Shown here one piece after another: positions 31,781-39,300 of a DNA stretch of 39,300 bases; positions within the stretch are counted from its first letter, which is position 1; the number at the start of each line of letters is the position of its first letter. Source of the stretch: Oxalobacteraceae bacterium UBA6704 (GTDB lineage: Bacteria; Pseudomonadota; Gammaproteobacteria; Burkholderiales; Burkholderiaceae_D). The stretch covers positions 37,882 to 77,181 of the forward strand of contig DKJA01000117.1 of NCBI GenBank assembly GCA_002454505.1, written 5' to 3'. A model generated the notes under the pieces. That model saw only the letters and a list, made by a program, of their open reading frames with translations, ran no database searches and had not been told where the DNA came from. Both the position numbers and the translations under genes were made by a program.

Positions 31781-32506
31781 ATGGCGTTCCGCTTCAAGAT
31801 CGTGCCCTTCGTGGCCATGCTGGTACTGGTCGTGGCGGGCATTGCGCTGGGCCGCTGGCAGGATGGCCGGGCCGCTGAAAAAGAGGCGCTGGCCGGCCTG
31901 TTGCAAGCGGGCGGCGATACCGCGCCATTGACGGTGGGCGCCGCGCTGGTGCCGCTGCACGAAGCGCAGTTCCGCCGCGTGACCGTCACCGGTTCGTTCG
32001 TGGCGAACTGGCCGGTCTACCTGGACAACCGTCCCAATAACGGCCGCGCCGGTTTTTATGTGCTGATGCCGTTCCGGATAGCCGGCACGGCGATGCACGT
32101 GCTGGTGGCGCGCGGCTGGCTGCCGCGCGACCCGGCGGATCGCCAGCGCATTCCCGCTTATCCCACGCCATCCGGCACGGTGACCATCGAAGGCGTGGCA
32201 CGACCCACCGCCGGCCACGTGATGCAGCTGGGCGATGCGCCGGCACTGACACCTGGCGCCATCGTCCAGAACGCCGACGTGGCCCAGGTGTCCGCTGCCA
32301 GCGGCCTGGCACTGCAGCCTTTCGTGCTGGAGCAAACGTCGTCCGACGGCAGCGAGGGTGGACTGGTGCGCGACTGGCCGGCGCCGGACCTGGGCGTCGA
32401 CAAACACCGTGGCTACGCGTTCCAGTGGTATGCACTGGCGGCGATGGCCTTCCTGTTCTTCATCTTCAGCGGACTACGTCGTGGAACCAGTGAAACAACA
32501 AAATAA
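31781..32506 (+). CDS. SURF1-family cytochrome oxidase assembly protein
   Basis: A 241-residue protein with a helix at each end (about 5-24 and 215-233) and a periplasmic domain between, the usual SURF1/Shy1 layout. Conserved features are GRWQDGRAAEK near the first helix, VYLDNRPNNGRAGFYVLMPF, VLVARGWLPRD, and HRGYAFQWYALAAMAF at the second helix. SURF1 helps place heme a3 in subunit I. The 3' end overlaps the next gene, giving likely translational coupling; this gene starts the second oxidase-assembly operon. Confidence 0.93.
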   Translation: MAFRFKIVPFVAMLVLVVAGIALGRWQDGRAAEKEALAGLLQAGGDTAPLTVGAALVPLHEAQFRRVTVTGSFVANWPVYLDNRPNNGRAGFYVLMPFRIAGTAMHVLVARGWLPRDPADRQRIPAYPTPSGTVTIEGVARPTAGHVMQLGDAPALTPGAIVQNADVAQVSAASGLALQPFVLEQTSSDGSEGGLVRDWPAPDLGVDKHRGYAFQWYALAAMAFLFFIFSGLRRGTSETTK

Positions 32507-33077
32507 GGCCCGCGGGCGCTGGAAGCTGCTGCTGGTGCTGGCCGTCTGCGCCGCGCCGCTGATCGCTTCCTACTTCACCTATTACGTCGTCAAGCCCACG
32601 TCGCGCAACAACTACGGCACGCTGATCGATCCGCGCGAGCGGCCGATCCCGCCGATGAACAGCCGGCTGCTGTCGGGCGAACCGACGCCGCTGTCCACGT
32701 ATACGGGCAAGTGGATCATGCTGAAGGTGGGCGGCTCCGCCTGCGGCCAGCCATGCCAGGACCAGCTGTTCGCCATGCGCCAGCTGCGCACGATGCAGGG
32801 CAAGGAGATGGACCGCATCGAGCGCGTGTGGCTGGTGACGGACGAAGAGCCGCTGGAGACCATCATCCTGCGCGTGAACGATGGCACGCATATCCTGCGC
32901 GCGCCACGCGATGTCGTGACGAAGTGGCTGCCCGTGGAGCCGGGCGGCAGTGCCGAAGACCATATCTACCTGATCGACCCGCGCGGCAACCTGATGATGC
33001 GCTTCCCGAAAAATCCCGACCCGGCGAAGGTGAAGAAGGATCTCGGCAAGCTGCTCAAGGCTTCGGCGATCGGTTAA
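32481..33077 (+). CDS. SCO-like membrane-anchored copper/thiol protein of the oxidase locus
   Basis: A 198-residue protein with an N-terminal membrane helix (about 16-36) and a thioredoxin-like periplasmic domain. It keeps the SCO copper triad in altered form: C88-G-Q-P-C92 (a C-x3-C motif in GGSACGQPCQ) and H161 in EDHIYLIDPRGNL. It probably handles copper or cysteine redox chemistry for CuA assembly, alongside the true SCO protein encoded at 35086. A GTG at 32481 is used as start; a second GTG at 32490 is equally possible. Either start overlaps the end of SURF1. Often annotated only as a transmembrane protein. Confidence 0.8.
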   Translation: MEPVKQQNKARGRWKLLLVLAVCAAPLIASYFTYYVVKPTSRNNYGTLIDPRERPIPPMNSRLLSGEPTPLSTYTGKWIMLKVGGSACGQPCQDQLFAMRQLRTMQGKEMDRIERVWLVTDEEPLETIILRVNDGTHILRAPRDVVTKWLPVEPGGSAEDHIYLIDPRGNLMMRFPKNPDPAKVKKDLGKLLKASAIG

Positions 33078-33087
33078 AAGGACATCC

Positions 33088-34194
33088 ATGCATCACCTGA
33101 CTTTGCTCCACATGGCCATCACGGGCCTGCTCGTTGCGCTGCTGCCGCTGTCGATGGTCTTCATCTCGAAGGACGTCAACAAATACCGCAAGCTCGTGTG
33201 GGTCAGCGTGTTCCTCACGTTCGACCTGATCGTTTTTGGCGCGTTTACCCGCCTGACCGATTCGGGCCTCGGCTGCCCCGACTGGCCGGGCTGCTACGGC
33301 CTGGCCAATCCCTTCCTGGCGCACGAAGAGATCCGCGCCGCCGAAGCGCTGCAGCCGACCGGCCCCGTGACGATGTTCAAGGCGTGGGTCGAGATGACCC
33401 ACCGCTACCTGGCGATGGGCATCGGCGTGCTGATCGTGGCGATGATGCTGGTTGCGTGGTACCGCTGGCGCCGCGACCGGCAGCCCGGCTACCGGCCCGG
33501 CTATCCGACACTGCTGTTCTTCTTCATCTGCCTGCAGGGCGCATTCGGCGCGTGGACCGTTACGCTGAAGCTGCAGCCGGTGATCGTCACCGGCCACCTG
33601 TTGCTGGGCATGGGGCTGCTGGCGCTGCTGGCCTGGTTCGGCGGCCGGCAGGATCACGCGCTGAAGCCGTTCGGTTCGGCCGGTGTCGCGGCGCCCGTGC
33701 TGAAGCGCATCCGCGTGCTGGCGGCGTTGTCCGGCGCGGTGCTGCTGGTGCAGCTGTTCCTCGGCGGCTGGGTCAGCACCAATTATGCGGCGCTGGCGTG
33801 CATGGAGTTCCCGCTGTGCGGCGGCCAGCTGGTGCCGGAGATGGATTTCGAACATGGCTTCCACCTGTGGCGCGAGCTGGGCAAGACGGCCGCCGGCCAC
33901 TACCTGCCGTTTTCCGCGCTGACGGCCGTGCACTGGGTGCACCGCAATTTCGCCTTCGTCGTCATCCTCGTCCTGGGCTACACGTGTTGGAAGGCCTGGC
34001 AGGTGCCGGCATTGCGCAAGCCGGTACGGGCCATTGTCATCGTGCTCATATTGCAGGCGACGACGGGTATCGCGACCATCTACCTGAACTATCCGCTGAC
34101 CATCGCGGTGCTGCATAACGCCGGGGCCGCCGCCCTCGTGCTGTGCCTGACCATGGTAAACTACCGGGCTAAGTTTCTGACCCCGTCCCCATGA
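33088..34194 (+). CDS. ctaA: Heme A synthase (COX15/CtaA family)
   Basis: A 368-residue, eight-helix membrane enzyme that oxidises the C8 methyl group of heme O to give heme A. Family motifs: GAFTRLTDSGLGCPDWPGCYG, EMTHRYLAMGIG (heme-binding His), VTGHLLLGMG, the cysteine pair in CMEFPLCGG, AVHWVHRNFAFVV and the final AVLHNAGAAALV. The four conserved histidines are visible in these segments. AAAGGA precedes the ATG. The stop overlaps the ctaB ATG (ATGA). Confidence 0.96.
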   Translation: MHHLTLLHMAITGLLVALLPLSMVFISKDVNKYRKLVWVSVFLTFDLIVFGAFTRLTDSGLGCPDWPGCYGLANPFLAHEEIRAAEALQPTGPVTMFKAWVEMTHRYLAMGIGVLIVAMMLVAWYRWRRDRQPGYRPGYPTLLFFFICLQGAFGAWTVTLKLQPVIVTGHLLLGMGLLALLAWFGGRQDHALKPFGSAGVAAPVLKRIRVLAALSGAVLLVQLFLGGWVSTNYAALACMEFPLCGGQLVPEMDFEHGFHLWRELGKTAAGHYLPFSALTAVHWVHRNFAFVVILVLGYTCWKAWQVPALRKPVRAIVIVLILQATTGIATIYLNYPLTIAVLHNAGAAALVLCLTMVNYRAKFLTPSP

Positions 34195-35084
34195 CCACCC
34201 GCACCGCAACCCCTACCTACACCAGCCGTGCCGCCCAGTACTGGGCGCTGACGAAGCCGCGCGTGACGCAGCTCGCGGTGTTCTGCGCGGTGATCGGCAT
34301 GTTCCTGGCCACCGACGAACTGCCGGACTGGCAGGTGGTCGTCGCCGGCACGGTCGGCATCTGGCTGCTGGCCGGCGCCGCCTTTGCCGTCAACTGCCTG
34401 GCCGAACGGGAGATCGATGCCCGCATGGCACGCACGGCGCGCCGTCCGTCCGCCAAGGGCGAGATCACGCCGATGCAGACGATGGTCTTTTCCACCATCA
34501 TCGGCGGTGCCGGCATGTGGGTGCTGTACGCGCTGGTCAATCCGCTGACGATGTGGCTGACCTTCGTCACCTTCGTCGGCTATGCCGTCATCTACACGAT
34601 GATACTGAAGCCGGCCACGCCGCAGAACATCGTCATCGGCGGGCTGTCCGGCGCGATGCCGCCGGCGCTGGGCTGGGCCGCCGTCGCCAACGACGTGCCG
34701 ATGCAGGCCTGGCTGCTGGTGCTGATCATCTTCCTGTGGACGCCGCCGCACTTCTGGGCGCTGGCCCTGTACCGCCGCGACGACTACGCAAAGTCCGGCC
34801 TGCCGATGCTGCCTGTCACGCATGGCATGCCTTTCACGCAGTTCCACGTGTTCCTGTACTCGATCGCGCTGGCCGCCACCACGCTGCTGCCGTTCGCCGT
34901 GCGCATGAGCGGCATGATCTACCTGGTCAGCGCCGTCGTGCTCGATGCGGTATTCTTGTGGTTCGGCTGGCGCATCTGGCGCAACTACTCCGACCTGCTG
35001 GCCCGCAAGGCGTTTGCCTTCTCGATCCTGTACCTGGCGCTGCTGTTCGGCGCGCTGCTGCTGGATCATTACATCCGGATCTGA
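34191..35084 (+). CDS. ctaB: Protoheme IX farnesyltransferase (heme O synthase)
   Basis: A 297-residue UbiA-superfamily membrane enzyme that attaches farnesyl diphosphate to protoheme to make heme O, the substrate of CtaA. The substrate motif is NCLAEREIDARMARTARRP (N-x3-E-x3-D form), with the second motif in PPHFWALALYRRDDYAKSGLPM. Nine or so helices are visible. The farnesyl donor links this locus to ispA near the start of the window. The ATG is inside the ctaA stop; SCO follows 1 bp after its own stop. Confidence 0.96.
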   Translation: MTTRTATPTYTSRAAQYWALTKPRVTQLAVFCAVIGMFLATDELPDWQVVVAGTVGIWLLAGAAFAVNCLAEREIDARMARTARRPSAKGEITPMQTMVFSTIIGGAGMWVLYALVNPLTMWLTFVTFVGYAVIYTMILKPATPQNIVIGGLSGAMPPALGWAAVANDVPMQAWLLVLIIFLWTPPHFWALALYRRDDYAKSGLPMLPVTHGMPFTQFHVFLYSIALAATTLLPFAVRMSGMIYLVSAVVLDAVFLWFGWRIWRNYSDLLARKAFAFSILYLALLFGALLLDHYIRI

Positions 35085-35085
35085 C

Positions 35086-35661
35086 ATGAAACGACTCTTC
35101 GCTGTAATCTGCATGCTGTTTGTCCTGGTGGCCTGTGGCGAGAAGCGCCCGGCCTTCACCAACACGGACATCACCGGCCTCGATTACGCGAAGGGCTTCT
35201 CGCTGAAGGATCACAATGGCAAGCCCGTCACGCTGGAGTCGTACAAGGGCAAGGTCGTCGTCATGTTCTTCGGCTTCACGCAATGCCCGGACGTGTGCCC
35301 GACAACGATGGCGGAAATGGCCGGCGTGATGAAGGAGCTGGGCCCGCAGGCGGACGACGTGCAGGTGCTGTTCGTCACGCTGGACCCGGAACGCGACACC
35401 CCCGAGCTGCTGAGGCAGTACGCGCCCGCATTCGACAAGCGCTTCGTCGGCCTGTACGGCACGCCCGCCGAAATCGCCCAGACGGCCAAGGAATTCAAGG
35501 TGTTCTACCAGAAGGTGCCGGGCCAGACGCCGGACTCGTACACGATCGACCACACGGCCGGCAGCTACGTGTTCGACAAGCAGGGCAAGGTGCGGCTGTT
35601 CCTGCGCCATAACCAGGGCACCGCGCCGATCGCGCATGATCTGAAGCTGCTGTTGTCCTGA
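35086..35661 (+). CDS. SCO1/SenC-family copper chaperone (lipoprotein)
   Basis: A 191-residue lipoprotein: signal peptide with lipobox LVAC, so C17 is the likely lipidated residue. The thioredoxin-like domain has the copper ligands C67-P-D-V-C71 in FTQCPDVCPTTM and H156 in TIDHTAGSYVFD. SCO proteins deliver copper to, or reduce, the CuA site of subunit II. It ends the assembly operon SURF1-SCO-like-ctaA-ctaB-SCO. A family B repeat follows 10 bp downstream. Confidence 0.95.
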   Translation: MKRLFAVICMLFVLVACGEKRPAFTNTDITGLDYAKGFSLKDHNGKPVTLESYKGKVVVMFFGFTQCPDVCPTTMAEMAGVMKELGPQADDVQVLFVTLDPERDTPELLRQYAPAFDKRFVGLYGTPAEIAQTAKEFKVFYQKVPGQTPDSYTIDHTAGSYVFDKQGKVRLFLRHNQGTAPIAHDLKLLLS

Positions 35662-35671
35662 GCCTGCTGCC

Positions 35672-35793
35672 GAGTTCGTGTCCACCATGGGGTCAACCCT
35701 CTTTTTGGACACAGGCTCGACAGTCAACACAATGCATGAGCTCGTGTCCAGTTTCGGGGTTGACCCCAAGGTTGGACACGGACTGAGCTGTAA
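35672..35793. repeat. REP-like nested palindrome, family B, copy 2
   Basis: Same plan as 24010-24129: GAGTTCGTGTCCA...TGGACACAGGCTC, then GAGCTCGTGTCCA...TGGACACGGACTGAGC. The inner palindromes here are GGGGTCAACCC and GGGGTTGACCCC instead of GGTGTCAGACACC. It sits between the SCO gene and the AI-2E-family permease gene, both on the plus strand. Confidence 0.8.
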
Positions 35794-35831
35794 TACGCCG
35801 AGCTGGTTTCCATAGACCGACATCGACCTGC

Positions 35832-36914
35832 ATGGAAAAGCGCTTCCAACCTTATACCCGCCTGGCGGCCATCGTCTTCCTCGTCGTCGGCTGCCTGTGG
35901 GTGCTGCGGCCGTTCCTGCCGGCGATCCTGTTCGCCTGCGCCATCACGATTTCCAGCTGGCCGCTGTACCTGCGGCTGCTGGCGAAGATGAAGGAGCACC
36001 GCACGCTGGCGGCCACCGTGATGACGGTGTCGCTGATCCTCGTCATCATCCTGCCGCTGGCCCTCGTCACGTGGAACGTGGCGGACAATGCCGGCCACGT
36101 CTACCGCGGCATGCGCGACGCGCTCGATGCCGGCACGATGGCGCCGCCCCAGTGGTTGCGCGATTTCCCCGTTGTCGGCGACAGCGCGTACAACTACCTC
36201 GAAGGCCTGATCGGCAGCCGCGAGCAGCTGGTGGAAGCGGCCAAGCGCTTCATGGAGCCGGCCCGCCACTTCCTGCTGGGCGGCGGCCTGATATTGGGCA
36301 GTGGCGTGGCACAGGTGAGCCTGGCCGCCTTCGTCAGTTTCTTCCTGTACCGCGACGGCCTGACGCTGCTGAAGGCGCTGTCGACCGGCATGGACAAGAT
36401 CATGGGCGAGCACGCGGTGGAGGTGGCCGACACCGTCAGCCGCACCGTGCGCGGCGTGATGTACGGCCTGCTGGGCACCGCGCTGGCGCAGGCTGCCGTC
36501 GCCGCCATCGGCTTCCTGATCGCCGGCGTGCCCGCCGTGGCGCTGTTGGCGGTGGCCACCTTCCTGTTCTCGCTGATCCCCGTCGGCCCGCCGCTGATCT
36601 GGGGCGGCGCGACGATCTGGCTGTTCAACCAGGGCGAGACGGGGTGGGCGATCTTCATGGCCATCTGGGGCGTGTTCCTGATCAGCGGCGTCGACAACGT
36701 GGTCAAGCCGATGCTGATCAGCCGCGGCTCCAGCCTGCCGTTCCTGCTCGTGCTGCTGGGCGTGATGGGCGGCGTGATCGCGTTCGGCTTTGTCGGCCTG
36801 TTCATCGGCCCGACGCTGCTGGCCGTCGCGCTGGGCCTGCTGCGCAACTGGACCAATGTGAATCCCGTGGTGCCGCACCGGCCGGGCAAAGAGCAGGGCG
36901 AAGCGGCGCCGTGA
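35832..36914 (+). CDS. AI-2E transporter family (YdiK-like) permease
   Basis: A 360-residue protein of the AI-2E transporter (UPF0118) family: membrane helices at about 10-45, 60-82, 150-175, 205-260, 270-300 and 305-340, with a soluble loop at about 85-145. The C-terminal family stretch is visible as LFSLIPVGPPLIWGGA and ISGVDNVVKPMLISRG, followed by GVMGGVIAFGFVGLFIGPTLLAV. Members export various small solutes (some the AI-2 signal, some act as ion antiporters); the substrate is unknown here. Followed 4 bp later by a long hairpin shared with the convergent gene. Confidence 0.9.
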   Translation: MEKRFQPYTRLAAIVFLVVGCLWVLRPFLPAILFACAITISSWPLYLRLLAKMKEHRTLAATVMTVSLILVIILPLALVTWNVADNAGHVYRGMRDALDAGTMAPPQWLRDFPVVGDSAYNYLEGLIGSREQLVEAAKRFMEPARHFLLGGGLILGSGVAQVSLAAFVSFFLYRDGLTLLKALSTGMDKIMGEHAVEVADTVSRTVRGVMYGLLGTALAQAAVAAIGFLIAGVPAVALLAVATFLFSLIPVGPPLIWGGATIWLFNQGETGWAIFMAIWGVFLISGVDNVVKPMLISRGSSLPFLLVLLGVMGGVIAFGFVGLFIGPTLLAVALGLLRNWTNVNPVVPHRPGKEQGEAAP

Positions 36915-36918
36915 GGGA

Positions 36919-36963
36919 TAGTTGCTTGAAAAATGGGGACGGACCCCATTTTTCGGGCAACTA
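36919..36963. terminator. Long bidirectional hairpin terminator / REP-like element
   Basis: A 20-bp stem (36919-36938 with 36944-36963) around the loop ACGGA. The inner part GAAAAATGGGG/CCCCATTTTTC is perfect; two outer positions would be G-U pairs in plus-strand RNA. It lies between convergent genes and starts 4 bp after one stop and ends 2 bp before the other. Confidence 0.75.
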
Positions 36964-36965
36964 TT

Positions 36966-37712
36966 TCAATCGATCAGCGTCTTCACCAGCATCCGCCCAT
37001 CCGGCAGCTTGCCCTCCTGCCGCACCATCAACTGCGTATTCTTCGCGAACCACGATTTGGATATGGAGCCGGGCGTGTTGTAGTCCGTCGTCACGACCCA
37101 GCAATCGACCGGGCCGGCCGGGCCGGCGATGGCTTCGCTGCCGGCGACCTTGAACGTGTAGCGCGCCGGCCCGGCGGGGCTGCCGGCGTGATAGAACACC
37201 ATCTGCGCTTCGTAGCCTTCGGCCAGCGGCAACGCCTGGAGGAACTCAATGTCGGTCTCGAAATTGAACGCCGCTTCCGGCGAGGCGACGGACAGCGCCT
37301 TCTGCGTGTTGTCCGCCAGCTCCGGCATGCCGGTGATTTTATCCGGCGCGAACGCGAAGCCCTCGATGGTCTTCTTGCCGTCCTTCTCGGTGATGCGGAT
37401 GTGCGTGTAGGGGCGGAAGGTACCCGTCTCGAACGTCGACTCGAGCCACTTCACGGACGGCGTCTTGCCCACCGCGTCCCAGCGCTGGCGGATCTGCATG
37501 CGCTTGCCGTCGAAGTGGATGTCGCGCTGCCAGATGTCGATCGCCGTATTGCTGTCGGCCGAACGGAGGTAGCGCAGGTAGCGGTGGCTGCCTTCCTTCA
37601 GCAGGTTGAAGCGGGGCAGCGGGGTGCCCACTTCGATGTACTGGGGAGCGGCTTGGGCGCTGGCGGCGCAGAACAGCAGGGCGGCCAGCAGGCGGGATGA
37701 CGGGTGCGGCAT
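36966..37712 (-). CDS. Secreted or periplasmic protein, DUF3108-like
   Basis: A 248-residue protein with a signal peptide (SSRLLAALLFCAASAQA, cleavage probably after QAA at about 22-23). The mature part is rich in beta strands, with repeated short segments ending in VVTTDYNTPGSISKSWFAKNTQLMVRQEGKLPDG; such endings resemble outer-membrane-associated DUF3108-type proteins, but I would not insist on the family. No catalytic motif is seen. The ATG at 37712 is used because GGAG lies six bases upstream; a GTG four codons earlier is possible. It is followed by the shared hairpin and lies 44 bp downstream of the CNNM/CBS gene. Confidence 0.72.
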   Translation of the reverse strand: MPHPSSRLLAALLFCAASAQAAPQYIEVGTPLPRFNLLKEGSHRYLRYLRSADSNTAIDIWQRDIHFDGKRMQIRQRWDAVGKTPSVKWLESTFETGTFRPYTHIRITEKDGKKTIEGFAFAPDKITGMPELADNTQKALSVASPEAAFNFETDIEFLQALPLAEGYEAQMVFYHAGSPAGPARYTFKVAGSEAIAGPAGPVDCWVVTTDYNTPGSISKSWFAKNTQLMVRQEGKLPDGRMLVKTLID

Positions 37713-37756
37713 CGGGTGCTCCACGAGAGTGAAAACACCCGATTATAAAGAAGATA

Positions 37757-39094
37757 TCAGTCCTGCTCGTCCTCGGCCGTCCGGCCCACGCGGGGAATCA
37801 CCTTGACCAGCAGGATGCGCGGTCCGTTCATCTTGCGCACGACGACGTCGAACGCATTGAAGCTCACGCGCTGGCCCTGTTTCGGGATGTCGCCCAGCTT
37901 CAGCATGATCAGGCCGCCGACGGACTCCACTTCGTCCAGGCCCAGTTCTTCGTTCTCGATGTCGATGCCCAGCGCGCGCTCCAGCGAGAAGATCGGCAGG
38001 CTGGCCTTGCCGATCATCGAACCGTCGTCCGATTTCAGCCAGTCGTTTTCGTTGAGGCGGAATTCGTCATGGATCTCGCCGACCATGGCGCCGAGCAGAT
38101 TGTCCAGCGTGAGGAAGCCCACCGGGCGCTTGCCCTTCTCGCCGATCAGCGCGAAGTGCGGTGCGCCTTCGCGGAAGCGGCGGAACAGGTCGATCGCCAG
38201 CGTGCGCGCGGAGATCGTCTCGACCGGGCGCAGGAACGGCGTGAACGATGTGATCGGCTTGCCCGACTGCTCGGCAAAGAACAGGTCCTTCAGGTGCACC
38301 ACGCCGAGCACGGAATCGCCGGTGTCGTCGAAGAACGGATAGCGGGAGAAGCGGTTGCGGACGACCGTCTGCAGATTGTCTTCGAGGCTGCGGCCGGCGT
38401 GCAGGCCGATCACCTCGTTAATCGGGCGCATCAGGTCGGACACGCGCAGCTGCGAGAAGTCCAGCGAATTGGCCAGGATGTTGCGCTCGTCCTTGTTGAA
38501 ATGTTCGCCCGGCTGGCTGGTGCGCAGGATCAGTTTCAGTTCGTCCGTCGAATAATGCGAATCGTGGCCGCCGGCGCCATGCAGGCCGGCCAGGCGCAGC
38601 ACCATGTTGGCGCTCTTGTTCAGCAGCCAGATGGCCGGGTACATCATCCAGTAGAACACCCACAGCGGCACGGCGCTCCACAGGCCGACCACTTCCGGCA
38701 GCCGGATCGCCAGCGATTTCGGTGCCAGCTCGCCGACGACGATGTGCAGGAACGAGATCGTCACGAAGGCAAAGATGAACGAGATGCCGTGCACCACCTC
38801 GGGCGACGTGACGCCGACAGCGGTCAGGATCGGTTCAAGCAGCGATGCGAAGGCAGGTTCGCCGATCCAGCCCAGGCCCAGCGACGCGAGCGTGATGCCC
38901 AGCTGGCAGGCGGACAGGTAGGCATCCAGCTCGCCATGCACTTTTTCGAGGATACGGCCCTGCCAGCCCTTGGTTTTCGCGATGGCGCGCACGCGGGTGC
39001 GGCGCAGCGTGACGATGCCGAATTCGGCAGCCACGAAAAATCCGTTCAGTGCAACGAGGAGAAAGGCCAGCAGGACAAGCAGAAGGTTATACAT
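37757..39094 (-). CDS. CNNM/CBS-domain membrane protein (HlyC/CorC family)
   Basis: A 445-residue protein: DUF21/CNNM transmembrane domain (about 1-190, with NGFFVAAEFGIVTLRRTR and LGLGWIGEPAFASLLEP), paired CBS domains (about 215-335, with VSDLMRPINEVIGLHA and VLGVVHLKDLFF), and a C-terminal CorC_HlyC domain (about 350-435, SVGGLIMLKLGDIPKQGQ). Homologues have been linked to magnesium or cobalt efflux and resistance; hemolysin naming in databases is historical. The ATG at 39094 is preferred because GGAG precedes it at eight bases. No known magnesium-responsive element was recognised in the 206 bp upstream (39095-39300). Confidence 0.92.
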   Translation of the reverse strand: MYNLLLVLLAFLLVALNGFFVAAEFGIVTLRRTRVRAIAKTKGWQGRILEKVHGELDAYLSACQLGITLASLGLGWIGEPAFASLLEPILTAVGVTSPEVVHGISFIFAFVTISFLHIVVGELAPKSLAIRLPEVVGLWSAVPLWVFYWMMYPAIWLLNKSANMVLRLAGLHGAGGHDSHYSTDELKLILRTSQPGEHFNKDERNILANSLDFSQLRVSDLMRPINEVIGLHAGRSLEDNLQTVVRNRFSRYPFFDDTGDSVLGVVHLKDLFFAEQSGKPITSFTPFLRPVETISARTLAIDLFRRFREGAPHFALIGEKGKRPVGFLTLDNLLGAMVGEIHDEFRLNENDWLKSDDGSMIGKASLPIFSLERALGIDIENEELGLDEVESVGGLIMLKLGDIPKQGQRVSFNAFDVVVRKMNGPRILLVKVIPRVGRTAEDEQD

Positions 39095-39300
39095 AAGACG
39101 CACTCCAGGTTGCCGGCGACCTGCCGCATGCGTGCTGCATCATGCGCGGCGCCATTCCCCGGAGCGGGTGGTTAAAAGACACATCTTATCCGACCCGGCC
39201 ATGTGCCCGCGCAATTTTCAGTTTCCCTGCCTTCCGACATAGGCCCCTGCCCGCCAACTTTAAAATCAGCAAAATCAGGCACAGACCCTGTTTTACAGAC

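Noticed and set aside
39237..39300. AT-rich edge with AAAATCAGG and CCCTGTTTT as a further repeat copy
   Set aside because: The imperfect inverted match is cut by the window edge and cannot be confirmed.

Overview
The window looks like a chromosomal segment of a high-GC betaproteobacterium in the order Burkholderiales, most likely family Oxalobacteraceae (Massilia/Duganella-like). This rests on recalled gene orders and protein resemblance (xseB-ispA-dxs next to a Rieske oxygenase gene, the coxB-ctaD-small ORF-ctaG-DUF2970-ctaE order, pilT-pilU, oxyR-ubiA), not on a database search. Almost all of it is ordinary core genome. There is no rRNA, tRNA, CRISPR array, prophage or transposase gene. 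A truncated Rieske oxygenase gene opens the window.

Layout. 1-3.7 kb: Rieske oxygenase (partial), then the tightly packed isoprenoid operon xseB-ispA-dxs, closed by a strong terminator. 3.75-4.66 kb: a small cluster with its own AT-rich promoter region, encoding a membrane-anchored glutaredoxin-like protein and two tandem secreted six-cysteine mini-proteins with matching mirror-symmetric cysteine spacing; this is the least explained and most interesting unit. 4.9-7.6 kb: a sialidase-like (BNR) secreted protein and two multi-pass membrane proteins, apparently one operon. 7.7-9.0 kb: a TetR regulator and a small membrane protein, each preceded by the same 17-bp operator-like sequence. 9.0-13.5 kb: a PduO-type cobalamin adenosyltransferase gene divergent from glycolate oxidase glcDEF. 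13.4-15.9 kb: a membrane GGDEF/EAL protein. 16.2-18.8 kb: pilT-pilU-glutathione peroxidase. 18.9-20.4 kb: yggS-proC. 20.5-25.3 kb: a DUF883 protein, oxyR-ubiA, rfaE2, a DUF421 protein and comF-trmL. 25.4-26.3 kb: a bioC-like methyltransferase.

26.4-35.7 kb is a complete aa3-type cytochrome c oxidase locus: coxB (with a fused cytochrome c domain), ctaD, a 36-residue small protein, ctaG (copper delivery), a DUF2970 protein and ctaE. After a terminator and a repeat come a DUF2909 protein on the opposite strand, then SURF1, an SCO-like protein, ctaA and ctaB (heme A synthesis) and a lipoprotein SCO. Structural subunits, heme A synthesis and copper insertion are therefore encoded together. The window closes with an AI-2E-family permease, a secreted protein of unknown function and a CNNM/CBS membrane protein.

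The intergenic spaces carry REP/BIME-like palindromic repeats of at least two families: a GGGGACnGTCCC type at 20.4, 29.55 and 31.4 kb, and a CGTGTCCA/TGGACACG type at 24.0 and 35.7 kb. A related long hairpin lies at 36.9 kb. One half-element sits inside the cox operon.
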